Numbered from the stretch's first letter, positions 21,282 to 34,006 are shown. The stretch: DNA of 64,000 bases from Sycon ciliatum (GCF_964019385.1 NC_088649.1:12185254-12249253), one strand, 5' to 3'. Numbers and translations are program-made. Notes: a model not told the origin generated them from the letters alone.

Positions 21282-21301
21282 CTGCCCCCTTAAGGGGGCA
21301 G
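21282..21301. repeat. 20-bp palindrome centred on TTAA
   Basis: CTGCCCCCTTAAGGGGGCAG is a perfect palindrome. It is most simply read as the ends of two TTAA-targeting MITEs meeting at one shared TTAA. Confidence 0.7.
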
Positions 21302-21901
21302 CCTACCCATAAATTTCATATGGCATTCAATTGACCGTAACTTTGGTGTTTCTCAATGGATTTGAGTGAAATTTTGACCACACACTCCTGCCACTATGCT
21401 GGCCCTCGGGACATGATTTACAAGTTCTTGCGCCTCACTGACAGGCTTTCCAGGCCGGAAAAACTCAAATTTCCGGCATAGTGCCACGGTGCGCGAGCCA
21501 CCCAGGAGCCAAACAAATGCATTTACAATTTTTTCACATTTTCGTGCCCATTCTGTCCGTGTGCGGGACCCAAACCTAAAACAAGTCCAGAAGCAGCCAT
21601 GGGTGGTGGGGTAAGGCCCCTCAACGTGGCCCTGAAATCTGTCACAACGGAACGAGTGGGCGTTCTCTCACAGACTCCCACAGACCCAAGTCAAATTTGG
21701 AATTCTTTTAGGTTTAGCACGTGCTACGAGGTCGTACCTTTGATACAACATCCAGTGCTGGGACCTTCACAGCAAGCCATTTCCACAGCGCTGCACACCA
21801 AATCCAGGATACCCTCAGAAACCGGCAAAGACTACCACTCACGTTCCACTACTGCCTAGTACTGAATCCTAGCCGACTTCTTAACACGACTCAAACTTGC
21901 C

Positions 21902-22031
21902 AAAGTCACTAAATCAACGTCAACTACAATAATCAAGCCACATATCTACAACGTCACGAGGGTGCTGGCAAAAGTCCTGCTGCACGGCGGCGGGCTTCGC
22001 CGGCTTCGCCCGCCGCCGTGCAGCCCAATAC
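21902..22031 (+). repeat. direct repeat, copy 2, with GC-rich hairpin
   Basis: The second copy of the 103-bp repeat. In place of the short hairpin it has a 46-nt hairpin (21979-22024): a 17-bp perfect GC-rich stem and a 12-nt loop TTCGCCGGCTTC. Confidence 0.85.
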
Positions 22032-22178
22032 TGAAGAAAAAGTTTGTTTGATCCTTTGATGTACACTTCGTAGCTAGTCAAAGTTAGTTCCTGTTTGGAG
22101 CAGAAACACTGAAATTGACTTTTTACTGCTTGACTATGCTGATGTGTAGGAGTTGTTGCATTATTTGATAGAACGGGC

Positions 22179-22297
22179 ACTGATTCCTACACTGATTCCT
22201 ACACTGATTCCTACACTGATTCCTACACTGATTCCTACACTGATTCCTACACTGATTCCTACACTGATTCCTACACTGATTCCTACACTGATTCCTA
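22179..22297 (+). repeat. 12-bp tandem repeat, about 10 copies
   Basis: ACTGATTCCTAC repeated without visible change. The 12-bp unit keeps all frames open, so it reads as PTLI repeats on the plus strand and RNQC repeats on the minus strand. I see no start or splice support for either. Confidence 0.95.
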
Positions 22298-22528
22298 GGT
22301 TCAAACCCAGGATTGACAGTAGTTACATTTTTCTCTCCTTGCATGTTTTTGTATCTTTCCGTGAGTCACTCATGAGTTGTGTATAGCTAAAACCCGTATT
22401 TCTCCACTTTACCTATGTGACTCTCTTTGACGAACTGTGATTGGCCGCTTATCCTAATATTCCAGAATGTTCTCAATATTGTCGGTAACCGGTTATTGTA
22501 GAGTGCGCATTGGTTACTAACCGAAAAC

Positions 22529-22648
22529 ATGGCTGCCACTGGCCGTGTGTTTCGTTTTTCTTGCATTGTTCTTTTCTTGTGCTCTTTCACTTCTCATCTT
22601 TGCTTGCCGAGTGTGCAACTAATATTCTGTCCTTACGATTATTCGTAA
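22529..22648 (+). CDS. candidate short secreted peptide or first exon
   Basis: ATG in a good context (AAACATGG) opens 39 codons beginning MAATGRVFRF, followed by a hydrophobic SCIVLFLCSF stretch, then SVQLIFCPYDYS and a stop. This resembles a signal peptide. Two inverted CCAAT boxes lie upstream (22439-22444 and 22509-22513), and a donor-like GGAGTGAGTT follows the stop. It lies in an insertion inside a dispersed element, so it may be chance or belong to that insertion. No family is recognised. Confidence 0.25.
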   Translation: MAATGRVFRFSCIVLFLCSFTSHLCLPSVQLIFCPYDYS

Positions 22649-23353
22649 AAACCACGGGAGTGAGTTCTTTTTTTGTGTGCGTGTAATTGTCTCCGAGGGA
22701 CAGCTACTACAGATGAAATCATGTACTCAGGCAAGCTGGTTTACTTGTATTTTAGCTGTTTGGCCGGAATGGATGCTGCTCTGCGGATCCTTGGTGAACA
22801 TTACATGCGCTCGTGGAGCAGCTGAAAAGGATCACTAGTATGTCTTGTTCCCAGTTTGAAAGTGGACAGATGACTTTGGTGCCTCGGAATAGGAATAGAG
22901 AGCGACAAAGGTACGTCTGTAGCTCATTTTTGAGTTCTCCTCGTACCTTCTGATGGAAATAGAAAAAAATATGACAATGTGTGTCATTTCTGTTGTTCAC
23001 TACCCTTGGTGTGCCTATTGCAGGATTTCACGGTGGTCATTGGAGCTGTGAATAGCCGGAAAAGTGAGAAATGGTGAATTTTTGACCATTTGTGCGCACC
23101 CATTCATTTCAATGAACCTGTGGGTAAATGGACCCAGCTGCAATGTGGATGCAAAATTCGCTTAGATTTTTTGGTTTGCTAGTAGGCCGCTTGCACTCGT
23201 AGGCAGTGCCCCAGAAAATTTGATCCTGCTGTACCTGGCTTGAGTTCCAAGTCCCGATGTACGGGCAAAAAGCCCCTAACTTGGAGATAAATATTTTCAG
23301 GGTTCAGCAGCCCTGGGCAGGTCCGTTGTGCACTACCCTCGGTGTGCCTATTG

Positions 23354-23880
23354 GGCCAAAACAAAAAATAGGCTTGTTTCCGGTCGGCAACCCCTCAAAA
23401 AGGAGACTCGGTCGGCCGGAATGAAACTTTTTTTGGATACTTTTTTTGGTTCCTCAATCGTTGTGCCAACTTGTGGTATTGATGGTCAAGATCACCTACA
23501 CATGTAAATTGTACATATATCATGGCAAGGATCAATGTCAAAGTTGACTGACTCACTGTTCTTGTACAGCACGTGGTGTATTCCTGTTTTCGTACATACT
23601 GAGAAATCAAGCAAACAGTTCGAGTCTTTCCAGCTCCGTTATTCTAGCTCGTATCGACCCCGGAGGTTTTCGAGCCGACAGCTGAGAATCTCTGCTACCT
23701 TGTAGGTGTTTCGATTGTGGAATTCGGTTGAGATTTGACTGAGTTATGACTCGTTGAGTGCACTTGCACACGTGGCATTGCCACCGTTTGTATACATTTG
23801 GGACCAAAAAAAAGTTTCAGAATTTGGGAAAAAGTGGCCCGGTCGGGCGACCGGAAACAAGGTCATTATTTGTTTTGGCC
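23354..23880. mobile_element. 527-bp MITE, 3-bp target duplication TTG
   Basis: Inserted in a satellite monomer between CCTATTG and TTGCAAGAATTC, so TTG is duplicated (23351-23353 and 23881-23883). Terminal inverted repeats of about 33 bp begin GGCCAAAACAAA and include CTTGTTTCCGGTCG. A GGCC start and a 3-bp duplication recall PIF/Harbinger MITEs, but TTG is not their usual TWA site. No coding capacity. Confidence 0.8.
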
Positions 23881-26800
23881 TTGCAAGAATTCACGGTGGT
23901 CACTGTCCATATTGGAGCTGTGAATAGCCAGAGAGGTGAGAATTGGTGAATTTTTGACCATTTGTGCACGCCTGGTCATTTCAATGAACCTGTGGGTAAA
24001 TGGGTCCAGCTGGAATGTGGACGCAGGCATTGCTTTCATTTTTGGTTTGCTAGTAGACCGCTTGCCCTCGTAGGCAGTGCCCCTGGCAATTTGCCCCTGC
24101 TGTATGTGGCTTGAGTTCCAAGTCCGGATGTACGGGCAAAAAGCAACTAACTTGGAGATATGTCTTTTCAGGTTCAGCAGCCCAGGGCAGGTCGTTTATG
24201 ACAATGTGTGTCAATTCTTTTGTGCACTACCCTGGGTGTGCCTATTGCAGGATTTTGCGGTGGTCACTGTCGTTGTTGGAGCTGTGAATGGCCGGACAGG
24301 TGAGAATAGGTGAATTTTTGACCATTTGTGCACACCTGTTCATTTCAATGAACCTGTGGGTAAATGGGCCTAGCTGCAATGCGGATTCAGGAATTGGTTA
24401 CATTTTTGGTTTGCTAGTAGGCCGCTTGCACTCGTAGGCAGTGCCCCAGGAAATTTCACTCTGCTGTATCTGGCTTGAGTTCCAAGTCCGGATGTACGGG
24501 CAAAAAGCCCGGAACTTGGAGATATGTCTTTTCCGGGGTCCAGCAGGCCTGGGCAGGTCGTGTATGATAATGTGTGTCATTTCTGTTGTGCACTACCCTT
24601 GGTGTGACTATTGGAAAAATTCAGGGTGCTCACTGTCCATGTTGGAGCTGTGATTAGCCGGACAGGTGAGAATTGGTGAGTTTTTGACCATTTGTGCACA
24701 CCTGTTCATTCCAATGAACCGGTGGGTAAATGGGCCCAGCTTCAATGTGGATGCAGGAATTTCTTAAATTTTTGGTTTGCTAGTAGGCTGCTTGCCCTCG
24801 TCAACAGTGCCCTAGGAAATTTGGCCCTGCTGTATGTGGCTTGAGTTCCAAGTCCGGAAGTACGGGCAAAAAGCCCCTAACTTGGAGATATGTTACTTCC
24901 CGAGGTTCAGCAGCCCTGGGCAGGTCGTTTATGACAATGTGTGTCATTTCTGTAGTGCACTACCCTTGGTGTGCCTATTGCAGGAATTCACGACGGTCAC
25001 TGTCCATGTTGCAGCTGTGAATAGTCGGACAGGAGAGAAATGGTGAATTTTTGACTATTTCTGCACACCTGTTCATTTCATTGAACCTGTGGGTAAATGG
25101 GCTCAGCTGCTATGTGGATGCAGGAATTGTTTAGATTTTTGGTTTGCTAGTAGGCTGCTTGCACTCGTATGCAGTGCCCTAGGAAATTTGACTCTGCTGT
25201 ATCTGGCTTGAGTTCCAAATCCGGATGTACGGGCAAAAAGCCCCTATCTTGGAGCTATGTCTTTTCAGGGTTCCGCAGCCCTGGGCAGGTCGTTTATGAC
25301 AATGTGTGTCATTTCTGTTGTGCACTACCATTGGTGTGCCTATTGCAGGAATTCACGACGGGCACTGTCGATGTTGCAGCTTCGAATTGTCGTACAGGTG
25401 AGAAATGGTGAATTTTTGACCATTTGTGCGCACCTGTTCATTTCAATGAAATTATGGGCAAATGGGCCCAGCTGCAATGTGGATGCAGGAATTGCTTAGA
25501 TTTTTGGTTTGCTAGTAGCCCGCTTGCCCTCGTAGGCAGTGCCCCAGGAAATTTGACCCTGCTGTATCTGGCTTGAGTTCCAAGTCCGGATTTACGGGCA
25601 AAAAGCCCCTAACTTGGAGATATAATTTATTATTGTATTTTCAGAGTTCAGTAGCCCTGGGCAGGTCGTTTATGACAATGTGTGTCATTTCTGTTGTGCA
25701 CTACCCATGGTGTGCCTATTGCAGGAAATCACGCTGGTCACTGTCCATGTTGGAACTGTTAATAGTCGGACAGGTGAGAAATGGTGAATTTTTGACGATT
25801 TGTGCACACCTGTTCATTTCATTGAAACTGTGGGTAAATGGGCCCAGCTGCAATGTGGATGCAGGAATTGCTTAGATTTTTGGTTTGCTAGTAGGCCGCT
25901 TGCCCTCGCCGGCAGTGCCCCAGGAAATTTGACCCTGCTGTATGTGGCTTGAGTTCCAAGTCCGGATGTACGGGCAAAAAGCCCCAAACTTGGAGATATG
26001 TCTTTTCAGGGTTCAGCAGCCCTGGGCAGGTCCTTTTTGACAATGTGTGTCATTTCTGTTGTGCACTACCCTTGGTGTGCCTATTGCAGGTTTTCATGGT
26101 GGTCACTGTCCATGTTGGAGCTGTGAATAGCCGGACAGGTGAGAATTGGTGAATTTTTGACCATTTGTGCACACCTGGATATTTCAATGAACCTGTGGGT
26201 AAATGGGCCCAGCTGCAATGTGGTTGCAGGAATGGCTTGGATTTTTGGTTTGCTAGTAGGCTGCTTGCATTCGTAGGCAGTGCCCCAGGAAATTTGACCC
26301 TGCTGTATCTGGCTTGAGTTCCAAGTCCGGATGTACGGGCAATAAGCCCCTAATTTGGAGATATATAATTCCGGGCTTCAGCAACCCTGGGCAGGTCGTT
26401 TATGACAATGTGTGTCATTTCTGTTGTGCACTACCCATGGTGTGCCTATTGCAGGAAATCACGCTGGTCACTGTCCATGTTGGAACTGTTAATAGTCGGA
26501 CAGGTGAGAAATGGTGAATTTTTGACGATTTGTGCACGCCTGTTCATTTCAATGAACCTGTGGGTAAATGGGTCCAGCTGCAATGGGGATGCAGGAATTG
26601 CTTAGATTTTTGGTTTCCTAGTAGCCCGCTTGCCCTCGTAGGAAGTGGCCCAGGAAATTTGACCCTGCTGTATCTGGCTTGAGTTCCAAGTCCGGATGTA
26701 CGGGCAAAAAGCCCCTAACTTGGAGATCTGTCTTTTCAGAGTTCAGCAGCCCTGGGCAGGTCGTTTATAACAATGTGTGTCATTTCTGTTGTGCACTACC

Positions 26801-29800
26801 CTTGCTGTGCCTAATGCAGGAATTCACGCTGGTCACTGTCCATGTTGGAGCTGTGAATAGCCGGACAGGTGAGAAATGGTGAATTTTTGACCATTTGTGC
26901 ACACCTGTTCATTTCATTAAACCTGTGGGTAAATGGGCCCAGCTGCAATGTGGATGCAGGAATTGCTTCGATTTTTGGTTTGCTAGTAGGCCGCTTGCAC
27001 TCGTAGGCAGCGCCACAGAAAATTTGACCCTTCTATATCTGGCTTGAGTTGCAAGTCCGGATGTACGGGCAAAAAGCCTCTAACTGCGAGATGTCTTTTC
27101 AGGGTTCAGCAGCCCTGGGCTGGTTGTGTATGACAATGTGTGTCATTTCTGTTGTGCACTACCCTTTGTGTGCCTAATGCAGGAATTCACGGTGGTCACT
27201 GTCCATGTCGGAGCTGTGAACGGCCGGACAGGTGAGAATTGGTGAATTTTTGACCATTTGTGCACACCTGTTCATTTCAATGAACCTGTGGGTAAATGGG
27301 CCCAGCTGCAATGTGGATGCAGGAATTGCTTAGATTTTTGGTTTGCTAGTAGGCCGCTTGCCCTCGTAGGCAGTGCCCCAGGAAATTTGAACCTGCTGTA
27401 TCTGGCTTGAGAACCAAGTCCGGATGTGCGAGCACAAAGCCCCTAATTTGGAGATATGTCTTTTCCGGGGTTCAGCAGCCCTGGGCAGGTCGTTTATGAC
27501 AATGTGTGTCATTTCTGTTGTGCACTACCCTTTGTGTGACTATTGGAAAAATTCAGGGTGCTCACTGTCCATGTTGGAGCTGTGATTAGCCGGACAGGTG
27601 AGAATTGGTGAATTTTTGACCATTTGTGCACACCTGTTCATTTCAATGAACCGGTGGGTAAATTGCAATGTGGATGCAGGAATTTCTTATATTTTGGGTT
27701 TACTAGTAGGCTGCTTGCCCTTGTAAACAATGCCCTAGGAAATTTGGCCCTGCTGTATGTGGCTTGAGTTCCAAGTCCGAATGTACGGGCAAAAAGACCC
27801 TACCTTGGAGATATGTTACTTCCCGGGGTTCAGCAGCCCTGGGCAGGTCGTTTATGACAATGTGTGTCATTTCTGTTGTGCACTACACTTGGTTTGCCTA
27901 TTGCAGGAATTCACAACGGTCACTGTCCATGTTGCAGCTGGGAAAAGTCGGACAGGTGAGAAATGGTGAATTTTTGACTATTTGTGCACACCTGTTCATT
28001 TCATTGAACCTGTGGGTAAATGGGCCCAGCTGCAATGTGGATGCAGGAATTGCTTAGATTTTTGGTTTGCTAGTAGCCCGCTTGCCCTCGTAGGCAGTGC
28101 CCCAGGAAATTTGACCCTGCTGTATCTGGCTGGAGTTCCAAGTCCGGATGTACGGGCAAAAAGCCCCTAACTTGGAGATATGTCTTTTCGGGGTTCAGCA
28201 GCCCTGGGCAGGTCGTTTATGACAATGTGTGTCATTTCTGTTGTGCACTACCCTTGGTGTGCCCATTGCAGGAATTCACCCTGGTCACTGTCCATGTTGG
28301 AGCTGTGAATAGCTGGACAGGTGAGAAAAGGTGAATTGTTGACCATTTGTGCACACCTGTTCATTTCATTGAACCTGTGGGTAAATGAGCCCAGCTGCAA
28401 TGTGGATGCAGGAATTGCTTAGAATTTTGGTTTGCTTGTAGGCGGCTTTCACTCGTAGGCAGTGCCCTAGGAAATTTGACCCTGCTGTATCTGGTTTCAG
28501 TTCCAAGTCCGGATTTACGGGCAAAAAGCCCCAAACTTGGAGCTATGTCTTTTCAGGGTTTCGCAGCCCTGGGCAGATCGTTTATGACAATGTGTGTCAT
28601 TACTGTTGTGCACTACCATTGGTGTGCCTATTGCAGGAATTCACGACGGGCACTGTCCATGTTGCAGCTGTGAATTGTCGTACAGGTGAGAAATGGTGCA
28701 TTTTTGACTATTTGTGCACACCTGTTCATTTCATTGAACCTGTGGGTAAATGGGCCCAGCTGCAATGTGGATACAGGAATTGCTTAGATTTTCTGTTTGC
28801 TAGTAGCCCGCTTGTCCTCATAAACAGTGCCCCAGGAAATTTGACCCTGCTGTATCTGGCTTGAGTTCCAAGTCCGGATGTACTGGCAAAAAGCCCCTAA
28901 CTTGGAGATATATCTTTTCAGAGTTCAGCAGCCCTGGGCAGGTCGTTTATGACAATGTGTGTCATTTCTGTTGTGCACTACCCTCGGTGTGCCTATTGCA
29001 AGAATTCACGGTGGTCACTGTCCATATTGGAGCTGTGAATAGCGGGAGAGGTGAGAATTGGTGAATTTTTGACCATTTGTGCACGCCTGTTCATTTCAAT
29101 GAACCTGTGGGTAAATGGGTCCAGCTGGAATGTGGACGCAGGCATTGCTTTCATTTTTGGTTTGCTAGTAGCCCGGTTGCCCTCGTAGGCAGTGCCCCTG
29201 GAAATTTGCCCCTGCTGTATGTGGCTTGAGTTCCAAGTCCGGATGTACGGATAAAAAAATCCTAATTTGGAGATATGTCTTTTCAGGTTCAGCAGCCCAG
29301 GGCAGGTCGTTTATGACAATGTGTGTCAATTCTTTTGTGCACTACCCTTGGTGTGCCTATTGCAGGATTTTGCGGTTGTCACTGTCGTTGTTGGAGCTGT
29401 GAATGGCCGGACAGGTGAGAATTGGTGAATTTTTGACCATTTGTGCACACCTGTTCATTTCAATGAACCTGTGGGTAAATGGGCCTAGCTACAATGCGGA
29501 TGCAGGAATTGGTTACATTTTTGGTTTGCTAGTAGGCCGCTTGCACACCTGTTCATTTCAATGAACCGGTGGGTAAATGGGCCCAGCTGCAATGTGGATG
29601 CAGGAATTTCTTATATTTTTGGTTTGCTAGTAGGCTGCTTGCCCTCGTCAACAGTGCCCTAGGAAATTTGGCCCTGCTGTATGTGGTTTGAGTTCCAAGT
29701 CCGGTTGTACGGGCAAAAAGCCCCTAACTTGGAGATATGTTACTTCCCGGGGTTCAGCAGCCCTGGGCAGGTCGTTTATGACAGTGTGTGTCATTTCTGT

Positions 29801-31394
29801 TGTGCACTACCCTTGGTGTGCCTATTGCAGGAATTCACGCTGGTCACTGTCCATGTTGCAGCTGTGAATAGTCGGACAGGTGAGAAATGGTGAATTTTTG
29901 ACTATTTGTGCACACCTGTTCATTTCATTGAACCTGTGGGTAAATGGGCTCAGCTGCAATGTGGATGCAGGAATTGCTTAGATTTTTGGTTTGCTAGTAG
30001 GCTGCTTGCACTCATAGGCAGTGCCCTAGGAAATTTGACCCTGCTGTATCTGGCTTGAGTTCCAAATCCGGATGTACGGGAAAAAAGCCCCTAACTTGGA
30101 GCTATGTCTTTTCAGGGTTCCGCAGCCCTGGGCAGGTCGTTTATGACAATGTGTGTCATTTCTGTTGTGCACTACCATTGGTGTGCCTATTGCAAGAATT
30201 CACGACAGGCACTGTCAATGTTGCAGCTCCGAATTGTCGTACAGGTGAGAAATGGTGAATTTTTGACCATTTGTGCACACCTGTTCATTTCAATGAAATT
30301 ATGGGTAAATGGGCCCAGCTGCAATGTGGATGCAGGAATTGCTTAGATTTTTGGTTTGCTAGTAGCCCGCTTGCAATCGTAGCCAGTGCCCCAGGAATTT
30401 TGAGCCTGCTGTATCTGGCTTGAGTTCCAAGTCCGGATGTACTGGCAAAAAGCCCCTAACTAGCAGATATGTCTTTTCGGGGGTATGGCAGCCCTGGGCA
30501 GGTCGTTTATAAAAAATGTGTATCATTTCTGTTGTGCACTACCCTTGGTGTGCCTATTGCAGGAATTCACGATGGTCACTGTCCATGTTGGAGCCGTGAA
30601 TAGCCGGTAAGGTGAGAATTGGTGAATTTTTGACCATTTGTGCACACCTGTTCATTTCATTGAACCTGTCGGTAAATGGGCCCAGCTGCAATGTGGATGG
30701 AGGAATTGTTTAGATTTTTCGTTTGCTAGTAGGCCGCTTGCAATCGTAGGGAGCGCCCCAGAAAATATGACCCTGCTATATCTGGCTTGAGTTCCAAGTC
30801 CAGATGTACGGGCAAAAGCCCCTAACTTGCAGCTATGTCTTTTCAGGGTTCAGCAGCCCTGGGCAGGTCGTTTATGACAATGTGTGTCATTTCTGTTGTG
30901 CACTACCCTCGGTGTGCCTATTGTAGGAATTCACGACGGTCACTGTCCATGTTGGAGCTGTGAATAGCCGGACAGGTGAGAATTGGTGAATTTTTGACCA
31001 TTTGTGCACACCTGTTCATTTCCATGAAATTATGGGTAAATGGGCCCAGCTGCAATGTTAATGCAGGAATTGCTTAGATTTTTGGTTTGCTAGTAGCCCG
31101 CTTGCCCTCGTAGGCAGTGCCCCAGGAAATTTGCCCCTGCTGTATATGGCTTGAGTTCCAAGTCCAGATGTACGGGCAAAATGCCCCTAACTTGGAGATA
31201 TAATTTATTATTATATTTTCAGAGTTCAGTAGCCCTGGGCAGGTCGTTTATGACAATGTGTATCATTTCTGTTGTGCACTACCCATGGTGTGCCTATTGC
31301 AGGAATTCACGCTGGTCACTGTCCATGTTGGAGCTGTTAATAGTCGGACAGGTGAGAAATAGTGAATTTTTGACCATTTGTTCACACCTGTTCA

Positions 31395-32367
31395 CGTCAG
31401 GCGAAATTACTGGTCAGTCGGCGACACGCATTTTTCACAAAAAATTGCGTTTCACCTGCCGGGAGAGTATGCGTGTACTCGAGTCTCATCCTGAGCATTT
31501 TTTTTCTTCTTTTTTCAGCTCCAGTATAGCTGTATTTTTCATTGCAAAGCCGTCCTCGATTGTTGTGTTTGTTGTTCAAACGAAGTGGACATTCAATCAT
31601 GAAGGCAGAGGACATAGGAGCCTGATTGGAGTTTCTCGTGGCATAGGACGGCCACACATAGACACTTTGGGATTTTCTGAATATAAAATACCGTACGCAC
31701 GATACTGAGATCAATTATTTGTGCGATATCAAATTGTTTGTGATCTACCACATCGAGCAGAACGGGATCCAAACACAAGCTTACCGACGGTTAGGCTGCC
31801 GACCTGACTGGACACTGAATGATCCCTGGCTTCACCAGACGCCAGAAGTCGGACACCATGTCCTTTGCCGCGACGTCCATCGCCAAAAAGAACTCCTTCT
31901 TCGTCGTGAAAAAGGCTTGAAATACTCAATATTCAACCGAAATTCGCGGTCTCACCATTTCTCAGATCGAATCATTTTTTGTTGAAGCAGTTGCAGGGCA
32001 GATCCCCGCCACTACTTCAACAGGCGATGGCTCCAAAGCATGCCTGGAACAAGCCATATCGAGGTTGGAAGCCACCCCTCTCAGCAAAAAATTCGAAGAA
32101 ATTCGAAATTTCAATGGTGGAAGATATACTATGAAGAAAATTTCAAAAAGTATGTTTCGCGGAGCGATCGCTCAACCTACGTCATTCAAACTTTGCAGGA
32201 TGGTTCAGAGGTACATGCTAGGCATGAAACCACAGGCGATGATGCCATAGCTGACACACAGAGTAACACACACAGCAGATTCGTGTGCACAGATACTAAA
32301 TTAGTGGACGTCGTCATCTTCTTCCCGCTGATCTCGAATGTACTATGACGTGCTATTTCGCCTGACG
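31395..32367. mobile_element. 973-bp TIR element without target duplication
   Basis: It begins CGTCAGGCGAAAT and ends with the reverse complement (13-bp inverted repeats). The flanks join to the exact satellite consensus (CTGTTCA plus TTTCAATG), so no target duplication is left. Short open stretches inside (for example 32065-32250) match no family I know. It is probably non-autonomous, and its superfamily is unknown. Confidence 0.75.
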
Positions 32368-32820
32368 TTTCAATGAACCTGTGGGTAAATGGGCCGAGCT
32401 GCAAAATGGATGCAGAAATTGTTTAGATTTTTGGTTTGCTAGTAGGCCGCATGCCCTCGTAGGCAGTGACCCAGGAAATTTGACCCTGCTGTATCTGGCT
32501 TGAGTTCCAAGTCCGGATGTATGGGCAAAAAGCCCCTAACTTGGAGATATATATATATTTTCAGGGTTCAGCAGCCCTGGACAGGTCGATTATGACAATG
32601 TGTATCATTTCTCTTGTGCACTACCCTTGGTGTGCCTATTGCAGGAATTCACGACGGTCACTGTCCATGTTGCAGCTGTGAATAGTCGGACAGGTGAGAA
32701 ATGGTGAATTTTTTGGCCGCTTGCACTCGTAGGCAGCGCCCCAGGAATTTTGAACCTGCTGTATCTGGCTTGAGTTCCAAGTCCGGATGTACGGGCAAAA
32801 AGACCCTAACTTGGAGATAT

Positions 32821-33064
32821 TGTTGTAACTCGCTTTCTCTTCCTGCTCCCAGTCCCGTGCCATCTCCACACTTATACAAAGGGACGACGATAACTACATT
32901 GAGAAGACTGTTTATTGACACGACGAAGAAACACAACTAGACATGACGAACTCAAGACGAAGACATCATGAACTCAAGACGAAGACAGCTTTTCATACCA
33001 CAGCAACATGCGCATGCACCAACATGACGTACACACGACGTACACAAAATAACGTACTACAACA
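32821..33064 (-). repeat. LTR of the miniature element (left)
   Basis: 244 bp with ends TGTTGTA and TACAACA, a 7-bp inverted pair. On the minus strand it holds a TATA-like TTGTATAAGTG and an AATAAA within GTCAATAAACAG, consistent with LTR promoter and polyadenylation signals. Confidence 0.88.
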
Positions 33065-33712
33065 TAACTCCCTCCCAAGAGTAGAATCGTCCTCGATTCT
33101 AATAATAAAACAGAGTAAAAAGAGGAAAAGATCACACAAATCACTCAATCATACCACACCAGTCACACCCATAAATAAAACACCTCTGCCTGCACTGCAG
33201 ATTATTAAAAACTCTGTCCGCCCACCCAGAACACCAGCCACGATCGCTGTCACATGTGTGGGAACTGATAACCTCAAAACTCTAACTTATGCTTCACTCA
33301 ACACACCACCTCACGATCACGCAAAAATTCCAAAAATGTGAGAGCACAAATCATAAGAATAACAAAAAGAACAGAATCCACTGGCTCTGTGGGGCCTCTA
33401 GTTATCCTCATAGAAGAGCAAATCAAAAAACAAACAGAACACACGCGCTGTGCGGGCGCCTCTTTACCCTCGAGGAGAGCAAATAATAAAGAACAAAATG
33501 TTGGGAGAACAGAAAATACAAAACTCGCATACTCCTCACGTTCACAACAACACACGTACCCTCTCACCAACGAAACTCCTCACGCCGTCTGCCATGTCGT
33601 CCACCATCTCCAGGAGCGCTGCTCAGCGTCGACATCCTCACTTCTGCAGCCTCTTCTTCTTCTCTTCACCTTCCATCCATCCTTCTTTTTTCTTTTCTTT
33701 TTCAGGTTTTCT

Positions 33713-33822
33713 TCTGGGCACAGTTTTACGTCGTGTCCGGGACCATCCGTCCTTCTTCTTCTTCTTTTTTTTTTGCTTTTCTTCTGGGCACAGTTTTACG
33801 TCGTGTCCGGGACCACCAGTGA
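33713..33822. repeat. internal tandem duplication of the miniature LTR element
   Basis: CTGGGCACAGTTTTACGTCG and the following GTGTCCGGGACCA appear twice, about 70 bp apart, separated by a T/C-rich tract. Confidence 0.85.
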
Positions 33823-34006
33823 CGACGACTGACAAGAGACGGGAGAGACGAATGATGAAGGACGAGGACGACGGACGAACTTCTTCAAGACGGACAAAAC
33901 TGTGACGATAGGACGACTGGAGATGACATCGGAAACTGGGAGCGAAGGCCACGCAGGACGAATCCAGAAGTTGAGATTTACAAATTTCCATTACCGCTGC
34001 CACCAA

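Larger units (their letters stand above)
20721..21930. other. patchwork of small repeats
   Basis: Flanked by a direct repeat (20871-20973 and 21902-22031). The middle has two TTAA element ends meeting at 21282-21301 and text such as AAGAGTTATGGCCAAAAATG that is typical of TTAA MITE arms. I see no gene. Confidence 0.45.
22032..22950 (-). repeat. dispersed element related to 38316-39036, split by an insertion
   Basis: Segments near 22040-22115 and 22705-22950 match, in reverse orientation, the element at 38316-39036 (shared GTTTCTGCTCCAAACAG region, GCATCCATTTC region and CGTACCTTTATAGC region). The 575 bp between them (about 22130-22705) is absent from the other copies. It holds a 12-bp tandem repeat and a short secretory-type reading frame. 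Confidence 0.65.

Noticed and set aside
22179-22297. CRISPR array or repeat protein at the 12-bp tandem repeat
   Set aside because: Units are contiguous with no spacers, the context is eukaryotic, and no start or splice site supports a protein.
22296-22312. Pol III B box (GGTTCAAACCC) of a tRNA-derived SINE
   Set aside because: The B-box match is good, but no A box, cloverleaf or SINE tail was found around it.
33338-33905. Protein-coding gene inside the miniature LTR element
   Set aside because: The open frames are T/C-rich low complexity, overlap in several frames and show no gag or pol similarity.
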